Positions 1 through 8,497 of a stretch of 27,098 nucleotides of DNA are shown piece by piece. Source of the stretch: an uncultured Alistipes sp. Its GTDB lineage: Bacteria > Bacteroidota > Bacteroidia > Bacteroidales > Rikenellaceae. The stretch's first letter is position 1, and each line of letters opens with the position of its first letter. A program made the position numbers and the translations under genes. The notes beneath the pieces are model-generated. The model had not been told where the DNA came from. It did not search any database and worked only from the letters and a program-made list of their open reading frames with translations. The stretch lies in assembly GCF_949296715.1 (NCBI RefSeq), contig NZ_CASFQD010000032.1:1-27098 (forward strand), in the 5' to 3' direction.

Positions 1-2707
1 CACGGCCTCGTCGCTGCGTCTGCTCGGCGAGGCGGCTGCGGCGGTCGGCTATGCGGCCGAGCCCACCGAAGCGACGGAGTCCTACCTCGTGCTGCTGGAG
101 CGGTGCGCCGCGGCCGGTGACGCGAAGCCCGTCGCGAAGGCCGCGCGGAAGCTGCTCGCCTGCGACCGCCAGTATGTGCGAGGCGCCGCGCTGCGGCTGC
201 TCGTGCTGACGCAGGGCGTGCAGAAGTCGATGCCCGTAGTGCTGAAGGCCATTGGCGAGGGTCCGGCCGAGTACCGCTTTGCGGCGTTCGACGTGCTGGG
301 AGCAGGCGACGACGAGCTCTTCGCCCGGCTGACGGCTGCCATGCCGCGCTGGAACGCCGGGGCGCAGGCCGCCCTGCTCCGCTGGCTGGGTGAGCGTCAT
401 GCCACGTCGCAGCGCGACGTGATTGCCCGGGCCATCGCTTCGCCCGATCCGGAGATTGCCGCCGCGGCGATCGACGCCGCAACGCACATCGACGACGAGT
501 TGACGCTCACGGCCCTGGTCGGCGCCCTGGAGGGCCCGCTCTCCGCCGAGGCCGAGGCGGCGCTGCTGCACTTCAACGGAAGGATCGACGGGCGGATGGA
601 GGAGCTGCTGCACCGCGAAGAGCCGCAGGTGCTCGTCGCCGCCCTGCGCCTGACCGGGGCGCGCCGCCTGACGGCATGTGCCGACCGGGTCTTCGAACTG
701 CTCGATGCCCCGCAGCCGGAGGTGGCCGATGCCGCCTGTGCGGCTCTGGCGCAGGTGGCCCGTCCGGGCGATGCCGGGCGCATCGCCGCATTGCTCGACA
801 CGGCCGCCGAGGCCCGTGTGGCCGGGCTGCAGGAGGCGCTGCACGCGGCGTTGCAGTCGCTGCCCGCCGCCGAGCGCTGCGCCCGGATCGAGACCTTCAT
901 GGAGGCGTCGCCGGCCGGGGAGCGCTACTACCCGGTGCTGGCGCGGACCGATACGCCGGAGGCCGTTGCACGGCTGCTCGAGCGCTTCCGTGCCGACGGC
1001 AGCGACGCGGCCTTCGACGCCCTGCTGCTGGTCGACACCCCGCAGATGATCGACACGCTCTACGCCCTTGCCGCGGCGCATCCCGCACGGGCCGACCGGG
1101 CGCTCGGACGCTATGCCGAGCTGACGGCCCGCTTCCGGACCACCCCCGTGCGGCTTTATCAGCAGACGCGCCGGGCGCTTGAACTGGAGGCTTCGGATGC
1201 GACGCGCAGCCGCCTGCTGACGAACCTGCTCGATGTGCAGGCCTATCCTGCCCTGGTGCTGGCCGCCTCCTACCTTGAGAACGAGGGGACGGCTGCGGCC
1301 GCTGCGGCCGTGGTGAAGAACCTCGTGGCGAAGGGCTCCCCGATGCCGGGCGGTGCCGACGTCCGCGCGGCGATAGAAAAGGCCCGCGAGGTCTACCGCA
1401 GGCTGGCGCAGTCGGATGCCGATGCGGGCTATGCCGTCGACGAGATCTCCGGCCTGCTGGGCCGCCTGCCCGAGGCGGGCTTCGTGGTGCTGCCGGCCGA
1501 TCCCGCTCTGTGGCAGCCTGTGGCCGGCGAGCCGGCTCCCGGCCGGAAGCTCTCTGCGGCCGTCGCCGCGAAGCTGCGCCGGAGTGCCGAAACGGCTTTG
1601 CGCGAGAACTGGACCGGACGGGACGGCATGCTGGTTTATGCCGGCAAGAGCCCCTCGACGATCGCACTGGAGGGTGCCTACGAGAATTTCGAGCTCTGGC
1701 TCGAGTGGCGCTCGCAGGGCGAAGCGGGCCTCGGTGTGCGCTCCCTGCCGCTGGTCCGCCTGGGCGGCGCCGGCACGACGGTGCGCACGGCCGAGGGCTT
1801 CGTGCAGGATGTCCCCGCCTCGGACAATGCCGCCGGGGAGTGGAACACGCTCTACGTGAAGGTGGCCGATGACCGCATCACCGTGGTGGAGAACGGCGTG
1901 ACGGTCGTCGAGAACCGCACGATGGAGAACCTGCGCGAGCCCGGTATGCCGGTCGGCGTGACGGGCACCGTCTGGATCGCGGGTCTCGGCGCGCCGGTCG
2001 AGCTGCGCGACATGTGGCTGCGCGAGCTGCCCTCGACGCCCCTCTACGAACTCTCGGAGGAGGAGCGCGCCGAAGGCTTCGAACTGCTCTTCGACGGCCG
2101 TTCGCTGCACAAGTGGACGGGCAACAAGGTCAACTACGTGCCGCTCGACGGTACGATCGACGTCACGGCCTCCTACGGCGGCGGTGGCAACCTCTACACG
2201 AAGAAGGAGTACGGCGACTTCATCCTGCGCTTCGAGTTCCGCTTTCTGCGCGAGGCGGTCAACAACGGCATCGGCATCCGCACGCCGATGGGTGTCGACG
2301 CCGCGTTCGACGGCATGGAGATTCAGGTGCTGGACCATGACGACCCGATCTACCGCGACCTGCACGCCTACCAGCAGCACGGCTCGGTCTACGGCGTGAT
2401 CGCGGCCAAGCGCGTCGTCTTCCCGCCGCTGGGCGAGTGGAACGTCGAGGAGATACGCGCCGTGGGCGACCACATCACGGTGACGGTCAACGGCGAGGTG
2501 ATTCTCGACGGCAACATCCGCGAGGCGTGTCAGGGCCATGCCGTGGCGCCCGACGGCGGTGCGGAGAACCCCTACATGATCGATCACCGCAACCATCCGG
2601 GCCTTTTCAACAAGAAGGGACACATCGCTTTCTGCGGCCACGGCGCGGGCATCCAGTTCCGCCGCGTGCGCATCCTGGACCTCTCGTCCGGGGCGGAGGG
2701 CGAATGA
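1..2707 (+). CDS. HEAT-repeat protein with C-terminal DUF1080 domain, 5' end outside window
   Basis: The reading frame is open from base 2 without a stop, so the gene is cut by the window edge; the GTG at 89 is only an internal codon. About 900 residues are visible. The first half (to about base 1500) is alpha-helical and rich in Ala, Leu and Glu with repeating helical pairs, as in HEAT/armadillo-like proteins. Bases about 1600-2010 encode a beta-rich segment resembling a degenerate DUF1080/concanavalin-like domain. Bases about 2050-2690 encode a clear DUF1080 (3-keto-disaccharide hydrolase-like) domain, with FELLFDGRSLHKW, GGGGNLYTKKEYGDFILRFEFRF and GIGIRTP. Some DUF1080 proteins cleave 3-keto-glycosides; activity here is inference. 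These proteins are usually exported, but the signal peptide region is missing. A strong terminator follows the stop. Confidence 0.85.
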   Translation, partial: TASSLRLLGEAAAAVGYAAEPTEATESYLVLLERCAAAGDAKPVAKAARKLLACDRQYVRGAALRLLVLTQGVQKSMPVVLKAIGEGPAEYRFAAFDVLGAGDDELFARLTAAMPRWNAGAQAALLRWLGERHATSQRDVIARAIASPDPEIAAAAIDAATHIDDELTLTALVGALEGPLSAEAEAALLHFNGRIDGRMEELLHREEPQVLVAALRLTGARRLTACADRVFELLDAPQPEVADAACAALAQVARPGDAGRIAALLDTAAEARVAGLQEALHAALQSLPAAERCARIETFMEASPAGERYYPVLARTDTPEAVARLLERFRADGSDAAFDALLLVDTPQMIDTLYALAAAHPARADRALGRYAELTARFRTTPVRLYQQTRRALELEASDATRSRLLTNLLDVQAYPALVLAASYLENEGTAAAAAAVVKNLVAKGSPMPGGADVRAAIEKAREVYRRLAQSDADAGYAVDEISGLLGRLPEAGFVVLPADPALWQPVAGEPAPGRKLSAAVAAKLRRSAETALRENWTGRDGMLVYAGKSPSTIALEGAYENFELWLEWRSQGEAGLGVRSLPLVRLGGAGTTVRTAEGFVQDVPASDNAAGEWNTLYVKVADDRITVVENGVTVVENRTMENLREPGMPVGVTGTVWIAGLGAPVELRDMWLRELPSTPLYELSEEERAEGFELLFDGRSLHKWTGNKVNYVPLDGTIDVTASYGGGGNLYTKKEYGDFILRFEFRFLREAVNNGIGIRTPMGVDAAFDGMEIQVLDHDDPIYRDLHAYQQHGSVYGVIAAKRVVFPPLGEWNVEEIRAVGDHITVTVNGEVILDGNIREACQGHAVAPDGGAENPYMIDHRNHPGLFNKKGHIAFCGHGAGIQFRRVRILDLSSGAEGE

Positions 2708-2714
2708 TCGGCGC

Positions 2715-2754
2715 GGCCTGTCCGGAAAATCCGCTCCGGACAGGCCCGTTTTTT
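2715..2754 (+). terminator. Rho-independent terminator after the DUF1080 gene
   Basis: A perfect 12-bp stem (GGCCTGTCCGGA, 2715-2726, with TCCGGACAGGCC, 2735-2746) has an 8-nt loop and is followed by CG and six T. It begins 8 bp after the stop codon. Confidence 0.93.
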
Positions 2755-2783
2755 GGCATTGCGGTGAAAAGTTCCTATCTTTA
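2753..2783 (+). promoter_or_regulatory. Bacteroidota-type promoter of tatA
   Basis: TTG (2753-2755), a 20-bp spacer and TATCTTTA (2776-2783) match the TTG-N19-21-TAnnTTTG promoter with one mismatch in the -7 box. The TTG lies in the T-tract of the preceding terminator. The tatA ATG is 28 bp downstream of the box. Confidence 0.7.
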
Positions 2784-2811
2784 TCGGGTCGAATCATAAT
2801 ATTTGCAAACC

Positions 2812-3027
2812 ATGTTCATTCCCTGTGCGATCGGATACGGTCAGATTCTGATAATCGTTTTCGTGGTGCTGCTGCTCTTCGGCGGTGCGAAGATCCCCGA
2901 GCTGATGCGCGGTGTGGGCCGCGGCGTCAAGGAGTTCAAGGATGCCATGAATACGGACTACTCGGCCGAGGAGCGGAAGAAGGAGTCCGCCCAGAAACCG
3001 GACGACAAACCCTCCGACAAGGAGTAA
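2812..3027 (+). CDS. tatA: Sec-independent protein translocase subunit TatA
   Basis: A 71-residue protein with one N-terminal membrane helix (GQILIIVFVVLLLFGG), the FG hinge, an amphipathic helix (AKIPELMRGVGRGVKEFKDAM) and a charged hydrophilic tail, the full TatA/B/E layout. TatA oligomerises in the cytoplasmic membrane to make the pore for folded twin-arginine proteins; the polar residue at the start of the helix is Gln. I chose the ATG at 2812 over an upstream TTG at 2803 because it gives the usual short N-terminus. tatC follows after 54 bp, probably in the same transcript. No TatB is seen, in line with the two-component TatA/TatC system common in this phylum. Confidence 0.93.
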   Translation: MFIPCAIGYGQILIIVFVVLLLFGGAKIPELMRGVGRGVKEFKDAMNTDYSAEERKKESAQKPDDKPSDKE

Positions 3028-3081
3028 CCCTGCGGCGGAGCGGCTCCCCGCGGCGTGTAACCGACCGAAAACAGCAACGAA

Positions 3082-3966
3082 ATGCCGGACAAGCGTATCG
3101 AATCCTCCGATACGGAGATGAGTTTCTGGGACCATTTCGCGGCGCTGCGCCCCCATCTGGTGCGCGGGTCCGTGGCGGTCGTGGTCGTCGCCGTCGTGGC
3201 CTTCCTGTCGAAGCACTTTCTGATCGACACGGTGCTGTTCGGCCCCAAGAGCGCCGACTTCCCGACCAACCGCCTGCTGCTGGCCGCCGGACAGGCGCTC
3301 TCGGACCTCTGCGACTGGATCAACTCCTGGTCGGGGCTCTCGTTGAGCGTCAATACGGAGGCGTTCGACGTCTCGAACCTCGATTTCCGCGTCATCAACA
3401 CCCAGATGGCCGGGCAGTTCAACCTCCACATGAAGATATCGATGGTCACCGGCCTCGTGCTGGCCATGCCCTACGTGCTGTGGGAGTTCTGGCGCTTTGT
3501 GCGCCCCGCGCTCACGCCCCGCGAAATCGCCGCCACGCACCGCTTCGTCTTCTGGGTCTCGACCTTCTTCTTCGCAGGGCTGCTGTTCGGCTATTTCGTG
3601 CTGGTGCCCCTCTCGGTGAGCTTCTTCATCAACTACCAGGCGAGCGCCTCGATCGTCAACATGATCGACGTCGGGCAGTACCTCTCGACGGTGATCGTCG
3701 CGTCGCTCGCCTCGGCGCTGGTCTTCCAGCTGCCGCTGCTGATCTACTTTCTGACCCGCATGGGGCTGATCTCCTCGGCCTTCCTGAAGCGCTACCGCCG
3801 CCACGCCTTCGTGGCGCTGCTGGTCATCGCGGCGATCATCACGCCGCCCGACATCTTCAGCCTCATACTGGTCATCATCCCGCTCTACGGGCTCTATGAA
3901 TTGAGCATCCGCCTTTCGGCCCGCATCGAACGCCGGCAGGCGGCCGCTGCGGCCCAAAACGAGTAA
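3082..3966 (+). CDS. tatC: Sec-independent protein translocase subunit TatC
   Basis: A 294-residue polytopic membrane protein. The N-terminal motif SFWDHFAALRPHLVR corresponds to the cytoplasmic signal-peptide-binding segment of TatC, followed by the first membrane helix. The family motifs FNLHMKIS and YVLWEFWRFVRPALTPRE (with its conserved Glu) come next, and later helices end in ITPPDIFSLILVIIPLYGLYELSI. TatC recognises twin-arginine signal peptides and recruits TatA. The first periplasmic loop, about residues 48-105, is longer than in E. coli TatC, as I recall for Bacteroidota homologues. The oxidoreductase gene starts 10 bp downstream, so the three genes are probably co-transcribed. Confidence 0.95.
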   Translation: MPDKRIESSDTEMSFWDHFAALRPHLVRGSVAVVVVAVVAFLSKHFLIDTVLFGPKSADFPTNRLLLAAGQALSDLCDWINSWSGLSLSVNTEAFDVSNLDFRVINTQMAGQFNLHMKISMVTGLVLAMPYVLWEFWRFVRPALTPREIAATHRFVFWVSTFFFAGLLFGYFVLVPLSVSFFINYQASASIVNMIDVGQYLSTVIVASLASALVFQLPLLIYFLTRMGLISSAFLKRYRRHAFVALLVIAAIITPPDIFSLILVIIPLYGLYELSIRLSARIERRQAAAAAQNE

Positions 3967-3976
3967 CAGACGCTTC

Positions 3977-5239
3977 ATGAACAACGAATCATTCGGTTCC
4001 GCACCGGTACGGGTCATCGTCATCGGTGCCGGGAACCGTGCACAGAAATACCTCGAATACGCGCGCCGCTTCCCGGAACGGCTGCGGCCGGTGGCCGTCG
4101 CCGATCTCAACGGCCAGCGGCGCCGGAGCCTCGCCCGGGCCTTCTCGCTGCCCGAGCGCGCCTGCTTCGCCCGCTACGAGGAGCTCCTCGCCGCGGAAAT
4201 CGACGCCGACATGGTGCTCGTGACGACACCCGACGGCGTGCATTACGACCCGGCCGTCCGGGCCATCCGCGCGGGCTACCACGTGCTGCTTGAAAAACCC
4301 ATCGCGCAGCGGTGGGACGAATGTCTCGAAATTGCGCGGCTGGCGCGTGAACAGGGCGTGCTGGTGGGCGTCTGCCACGTGCTGCGCTACCATCCCTATT
4401 TCACGAAAATCCGGCAGCTGGTCGCCTCGGGCGAACTGGGCGACATCGTCTCGATCAACCATACCGTCTCCGTGGGGCTGGACCGCATGACGCACAGCTA
4501 TGTGCGCGGGGCCTTCCGCCGCACGCGGGAGTCGAACCCCATCCTGCTGGCCAAGTGCTGCCACGACATCGACTTCCTGCTCTGGCTGACCGGGAAGCGG
4601 TGCCGCCGTCTCTCGTCGTTCGGCGCCCTGCGCTGGTTCCGCGCGGCGAATGCCCCCGAGGGGAGTGCGGAGCGCTGCATCGACTGTCCCGTCGAGCCGA
4701 CCTGCCCCTTCTCGGCCCGCGACCTCTACTACGTGCGGCGCGATTGGGTAGACAACTTCGACATCCCCGAAGGCGGGACGCTCGACGACGCCATTCTGCG
4801 CGAACTCCGCGCGGGTCCCTACGGACGGTGCGTCTTCCGCTGCGACAACGACGTGGCCGACCATCAGATCGTGGCCCTCGAGATGGAGGACCGCTCGACG
4901 ATCAGCCTGACGATGGACGCCTTCACGAAGGACGACTTCCGCAAGACCTGCATCCGCCTGACGGGCGGCGAGATCGACGGCGACGAACGCCGCCTGCGCG
5001 TGCGCCGCTTCCGCCCTGCGGACGAGCGTCTCTACGACTTTTCGGAGGTGCTCGGGCAGCCCTTCCATGCGGGGGCCGACCTGCGGCTGCTCGAAGACTT
5101 CCTGCAGTCGGTCCGCGATCCGTCGCGGCCGCTGCTGGCCGGAATCGACGATGCGCTGGAGAGCCACCGCGTCTGCTATGCCGCCGAAGAGAGCCGCATG
5201 ACGGGCCGCACGGTCGACCTGCGGACGGAAGAGCGGTAA
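3977..5239 (+). CDS. Gfo/Idh/MocA family oxidoreductase with cysteine cluster
   Basis: A 420-residue protein. The N-terminal Rossmann fold shows VIVIGAGNRAQKY (NAD(P) binding) and LLEKPIAQ with the family EKP motif at residues 106-108. The catalytic region contains CCHDIDFLLWL around residues 194-204. Members oxidise or reduce sugars, cyclitols or other polyols; the substrate here cannot be read from sequence. An unusual segment at residues 234-243 has C-x2-C-x5-C, a possible metal site or structural knot. There is no twin-arginine or Sec signal, so it should be cytoplasmic. It starts 10 bp after tatC and is the last gene before a strong terminator. The upstream DUF1080 gene makes a 3-keto-sugar substrate conceivable, but this is inference. 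Confidence 0.88.
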   Translation: MNNESFGSAPVRVIVIGAGNRAQKYLEYARRFPERLRPVAVADLNGQRRRSLARAFSLPERACFARYEELLAAEIDADMVLVTTPDGVHYDPAVRAIRAGYHVLLEKPIAQRWDECLEIARLAREQGVLVGVCHVLRYHPYFTKIRQLVASGELGDIVSINHTVSVGLDRMTHSYVRGAFRRTRESNPILLAKCCHDIDFLLWLTGKRCRRLSSFGALRWFRAANAPEGSAERCIDCPVEPTCPFSARDLYYVRRDWVDNFDIPEGGTLDDAILRELRAGPYGRCVFRCDNDVADHQIVALEMEDRSTISLTMDAFTKDDFRKTCIRLTGGEIDGDERRLRVRRFRPADERLYDFSEVLGQPFHAGADLRLLEDFLQSVRDPSRPLLAGIDDALESHRVCYAAEESRMTGRTVDLRTEER

Positions 5240-5260
5240 CGGCTCCTTCCTTCGGAAACA

Positions 5261-5294
5261 AAAGAGCGGCGACCCGTCGGGGTCGCCGCTCTTT
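5261..5294. terminator. Bidirectional terminator between oxidoreductase and prfC
   Basis: A 14-bp perfect stem (AAAGAGCGGCGACC, 5261-5274, with GGTCGCCGCTCTTT, 5281-5294) has a 6-nt loop that can close further. The arms carry A and T runs on both outer sides, so it can end both the + strand tat operon and the - strand nadB-prfC operon, which converge here. Confidence 0.9.
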
Positions 5295-5344
5295 TCGTAT
5301 CGGTTTGTATTGGCTGTCCGGTTCCTTCCCGGCCTCCGCCCGGA

Positions 5345-6928
5345 TCAGAACTCCGAGGTGAAGTGGAAGCGGATGTCCTTGAAGTTCTCCTGCGCGAGGG
5401 CGAGCGCATAGCTCGTGTCGGCGAGGAAGACGTCGCGGCCGTGCTTGTCGACGGCCATGTTGGTGTGCTTGCGGCGCTTGAAGTCGGCCAGCTGCGCGGC
5501 GTTGTCGCTGTCGATCCAGCAGGCCTTGTGGATCGAGATCGGCTCCCAGCGGCACGAGGCGTTGTACTCGTGTTCGAGGCGGTACTGGATGACCTCGAAC
5601 TGCAGGGCGCCCACCGTGCCGATGATCTTGCGGCCGTTCAGCGCGCTGGTGAAGAGCTGCGCCACACCCTCGTCCATCAGTTGGTCGATGCCCTTGGCCA
5701 GCTGCTTGAACTTCATCGGGTCGGCGTTCTCGATGTAGCGGAACTGCTCGGGCGCGAACGACGGGATGCCCGTGAAACGGAGCTTCTCACCCTCGGTGAA
5801 GGTGTCGCCGATCTTGAAGTTGCCCGTGTCGTGCAGACCCACGATGTCGCCCGGGTAGGCGAAGTCTATCACCGACTTCTTCTCGGCCATGAAGGCCGTC
5901 GGCGAGGAGAACTTCATCTGCTTGCCGCTGCGCACGTGCAGGTAGTTCTTGTTGCGCTCGAACATGCCCGAGCATATCTTCAGGAAGGCGATGCGGTCGC
6001 GGTGGTTCGGGTCCATGTTGGCGTGAATCTTGAAGACGAAGCCGCTCATCTTCGGCTCCGCGGGCTCCACCGTGCGCGTCTCGGTCGTTGCGGGGCGCGG
6101 CGAGGGGGCGATGCGGATGAAGCATTCGAGCAGCTCGCGCACGCCGAAGTTGTTGACCGCCGAGCCGAAGAAGACCGGTGCCAGCTCGCCCCGTAGGTAG
6201 GCGTCGCGGTCGAACGGGTCGTAGACCCCCTCGACGAGCTCGATGTCGGCGCGCAGCTGCGCGGCGTAGCGCTCGCCGATGCGTGCGTCGAGCTCCTCCG
6301 ACGCGAGGTCGGCGATTTCGACCGTCGAGGCGTCGGCCGTGAGCTTCTCGTCCGAGGTGAAGAGCGAGAGGTTGTGCTCGTAGATGTTGTAGACGCCCTT
6401 GAACGTCGGGCCGTTCGAGATGGGGAACGAGAGGGGCCTCACGCGGATGTGCAGCTCCTTCTCGACCTCGTCCAGCAGGTCGAAGGCCTCCTTCGAGGGG
6501 CGGTCCAGCTTGTTGATGAAGACGATGACCGGCGTCTGGCGCATGCGGCACACCTCCATGAGCTTGCGCGTCTGCGTCTCGACGCCCTTGGCGCCGTCGA
6601 TGACGATGATGACCGAGTCGACGGCCGTCAGCGTGCGGTAGGTGTCCTCGGCGAAGTCCTCGTGTCCCGGCGTGTCGAGGATGTTGATCTTCACCCCCTT
6701 GTATTCGAATCCCATGACGGCCGTGGCCACCGAGATGCCGCGTTGCCGCTCGATCTCCATGAAGTCCGACGTGGCGCCTTTCTTGATCTTGTTGCTCTTG
6801 ACGGCCCCCGCCACGTGGATGGCGCCGCCGAACAGGAGCAGCTTCTCCGTGAGGGTGGTCTTGCCCGCGTCGGGGTGGGCGATGACGGCGAAGGTCCGCC
6901 GGCGTGTGATCTCTTCCTGCAGGGTCAT
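5345..6928 (-). CDS. prfC: Peptide chain release factor 3
   Basis: A 527-residue translational GTPase. G1 is AHPDAGKTT (residues 17-25), G3 is DTPGH (85-89) and G4 is NKLD (139-142); the RF3-typical stretch SDFMEIERQRGISV lies in the switch I region. The remaining domains match RF3 (for example LQFEVIQYRLEHEY near the C-terminus). RF3 releases RF1/RF2 from the ribosome after peptide hydrolysis in the cytoplasm. The length fits the family (about 525-530). It starts 6 bp after the nadB stop on the same strand, so it is probably translated from the nadB transcript. Transcription ends at the hairpin at 5261-5294. Confidence 0.97.
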   Translation of the reverse strand: MTLQEEITRRRTFAVIAHPDAGKTTLTEKLLLFGGAIHVAGAVKSNKIKKGATSDFMEIERQRGISVATAVMGFEYKGVKINILDTPGHEDFAEDTYRTLTAVDSVIIVIDGAKGVETQTRKLMEVCRMRQTPVIVFINKLDRPSKEAFDLLDEVEKELHIRVRPLSFPISNGPTFKGVYNIYEHNLSLFTSDEKLTADASTVEIADLASEELDARIGERYAAQLRADIELVEGVYDPFDRDAYLRGELAPVFFGSAVNNFGVRELLECFIRIAPSPRPATTETRTVEPAEPKMSGFVFKIHANMDPNHRDRIAFLKICSGMFERNKNYLHVRSGKQMKFSSPTAFMAEKKSVIDFAYPGDIVGLHDTGNFKIGDTFTEGEKLRFTGIPSFAPEQFRYIENADPMKFKQLAKGIDQLMDEGVAQLFTSALNGRKIIGTVGALQFEVIQYRLEHEYNASCRWEPISIHKACWIDSDNAAQLADFKRRKHTNMAVDKHGRDVFLADTSYALALAQENFKDIRFHFTSEF

Positions 6929-6934
6929 GTGTCG

Positions 6935-8497
6935 TTATTTGGTCTCTTTCGGATAGTCGACGTTGTAGTGGCAGCCTACCGACTCCTTGATTTCGCGGCC
7001 CTGCTTGATGATCAGGTAGGCCACGGCGATCATGTTGCGCAGCTCGCACAGCTCGCGGTTGGGCTTGGTCTTGTTGTAGAGCTCCTCGGTCTCCTCGAAG
7101 AGGATCGACAGCCGGTGCATGGCGCGCTTGAGCGAGAGGTTCGAGCGCACGATGCCCACGTAGTTGGACATGATCTGCTGCACCTCGCGCTTCGACTGGA
7201 TCAGCATGAGCATCTCCTCGGTGTGCTGCGTCCCCTCGAAGTCCCAGTCGGGAATGCCCTCCTGGAAGTCGACCTTGTCGAGCAGCTCCGCCGTGCGGCG
7301 TGCGGCCTGGTCGGCGTAGACCACGGCCTCGATGAGCGAGTTCGAAGCCAGGCGGTTGGCGCCGTGCAGCCCCGTGCAGGAGATCTCGCCCAGGGCGTAG
7401 AGCCGGCGGATCGAGGTCTCGCCGTCGGTCGTGACCTTCACGCCGCCGCAGCAGTAGTGTGCCGCGGGGGTGACGGGAATCCAGTCCTTCGTGATGTCGA
7501 TGCCGATCGAGAGGCACTTCTCGTAGATGTTCGGGAAGTGGCTGCGCACGGAGTCGGCGTCCTTGTGCGTGACGTCGAGGTAGACGAAGTCCTCGCCGCG
7601 GCGCGTCATCTCGCGGTAGATCGCGCGGGCCACGACGTCGCGCGGCGCCAGCGACTTCATCGGGTGGTACTTGTCCATGAACTCCTCGCCCGACTGCAGG
7701 CGCAGGATGGCCCCGAAGCCGCGCATGGCCTCCGTGATGAGGAAGTTGGGCTTCTCGCCCGGGTTGTAGAGCGTCGTGGGGTGGAACTGGATGAACTCCA
7801 TGTTCTCGGTGATGGCCTTGGCGCGGTGGCACATGGCGATGCCGTCGCCCGTGGCGACGACCGGATTCGAGGTCGACGAGTAGACGTTGCCGCAGCCGCC
7901 CGTGGCGACGATGGTGAACTTCGCGAGCATCGTCTCGATCTCGTTGGTCTGCTCGTTGAGCACGTAGGCGCCGAAGCAGGTCAGGCCCCGCGTGTGGCGC
8001 GTGACGAACTCGCCCAGGTGGTGCTGCGTCAGCAGGTCGATGGCGAAGTGGTGCTCCAGCACGGTGATGTTCGGGTGCTGGCGTACCGACTCGATGAGCG
8101 CCCGTTCGATCTCCGCGCCCGTGAGGTCCTCGTGGTGGAGGATGCGGTGCTCGGAGTGGCCGCCCTCGCGGTTGAGCTCGAAGCGTCCGTCGGGGGTGCG
8201 GTCGAAGCGCGTGCCCCAGGCGATGAGGTCGCGGATGAGTTCCGGCGCGCGCCGCACGACCAGTTCGACCGCTTCCCGGCCGCATTTGCCGGCGCCGCAG
8301 ACGAGCGTATCCTCGATGTGTTTCTCGAAGGTGTCGGGGGCATACGTCACCGAGCAGATGCCGCCCTGTGCATAGTTCGTGTTGCACTCTTTCATCTCGC
8401 CCTTCGTGACGATCGTGACGTGTCCGTGGGCTGCGGCCTTGAGCGCGAACGACAGGCCCGCCGCGCCCGAACCGATGACCAGAAAGTCGGTTTTCAT
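6935..8497 (-). CDS. nadB: L-aspartate oxidase
   Basis: A 520-residue FAD enzyme that oxidises L-aspartate to iminoaspartate, the first step of de novo NAD synthesis. The N-terminus TDFLVIGSGAAGLSFALKAA is the FAD-binding fold. The succinate dehydrogenase/NadB family motifs are present: NYAQGGI, IQFHPTTLYNPGE, AAHYCCGGVKV and GLHGANRLASNSLIEAVVYA. The ATG at 8497 is chosen because the dinucleotide fold begins immediately after it; the frame stays open another 95 codons upstream, but that stretch is Pro/Arg-rich, not family-like, and starts upstream of the promoter box at 8730-8737. The partner nadA and the pathway gene nadC are not in the window. prfC follows closely. Confidence 0.96.
   Translation of the reverse strand: MKTDFLVIGSGAAGLSFALKAAAHGHVTIVTKGEMKECNTNYAQGGICSVTYAPDTFEKHIEDTLVCGAGKCGREAVELVVRRAPELIRDLIAWGTRFDRTPDGRFELNREGGHSEHRILHHEDLTGAEIERALIESVRQHPNITVLEHHFAIDLLTQHHLGEFVTRHTRGLTCFGAYVLNEQTNEIETMLAKFTIVATGGCGNVYSSTSNPVVATGDGIAMCHRAKAITENMEFIQFHPTTLYNPGEKPNFLITEAMRGFGAILRLQSGEEFMDKYHPMKSLAPRDVVARAIYREMTRRGEDFVYLDVTHKDADSVRSHFPNIYEKCLSIGIDITKDWIPVTPAAHYCCGGVKVTTDGETSIRRLYALGEISCTGLHGANRLASNSLIEAVVYADQAARRTAELLDKVDFQEGIPDWDFEGTQHTEEMLMLIQSKREVQQIMSNYVGIVRSNLSLKRAMHRLSILFEETEELYNKTKPNRELCELRNMIAVAYLIIKQGREIKESVGCHYNVDYPKETK

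Noticed and set aside
2794..4110. A 438-codon minus-strand frame opposite tatA and tatC
   Set aside because: Antisense to TatA and TatC, with the repetitive charged composition typical of shadow frames.
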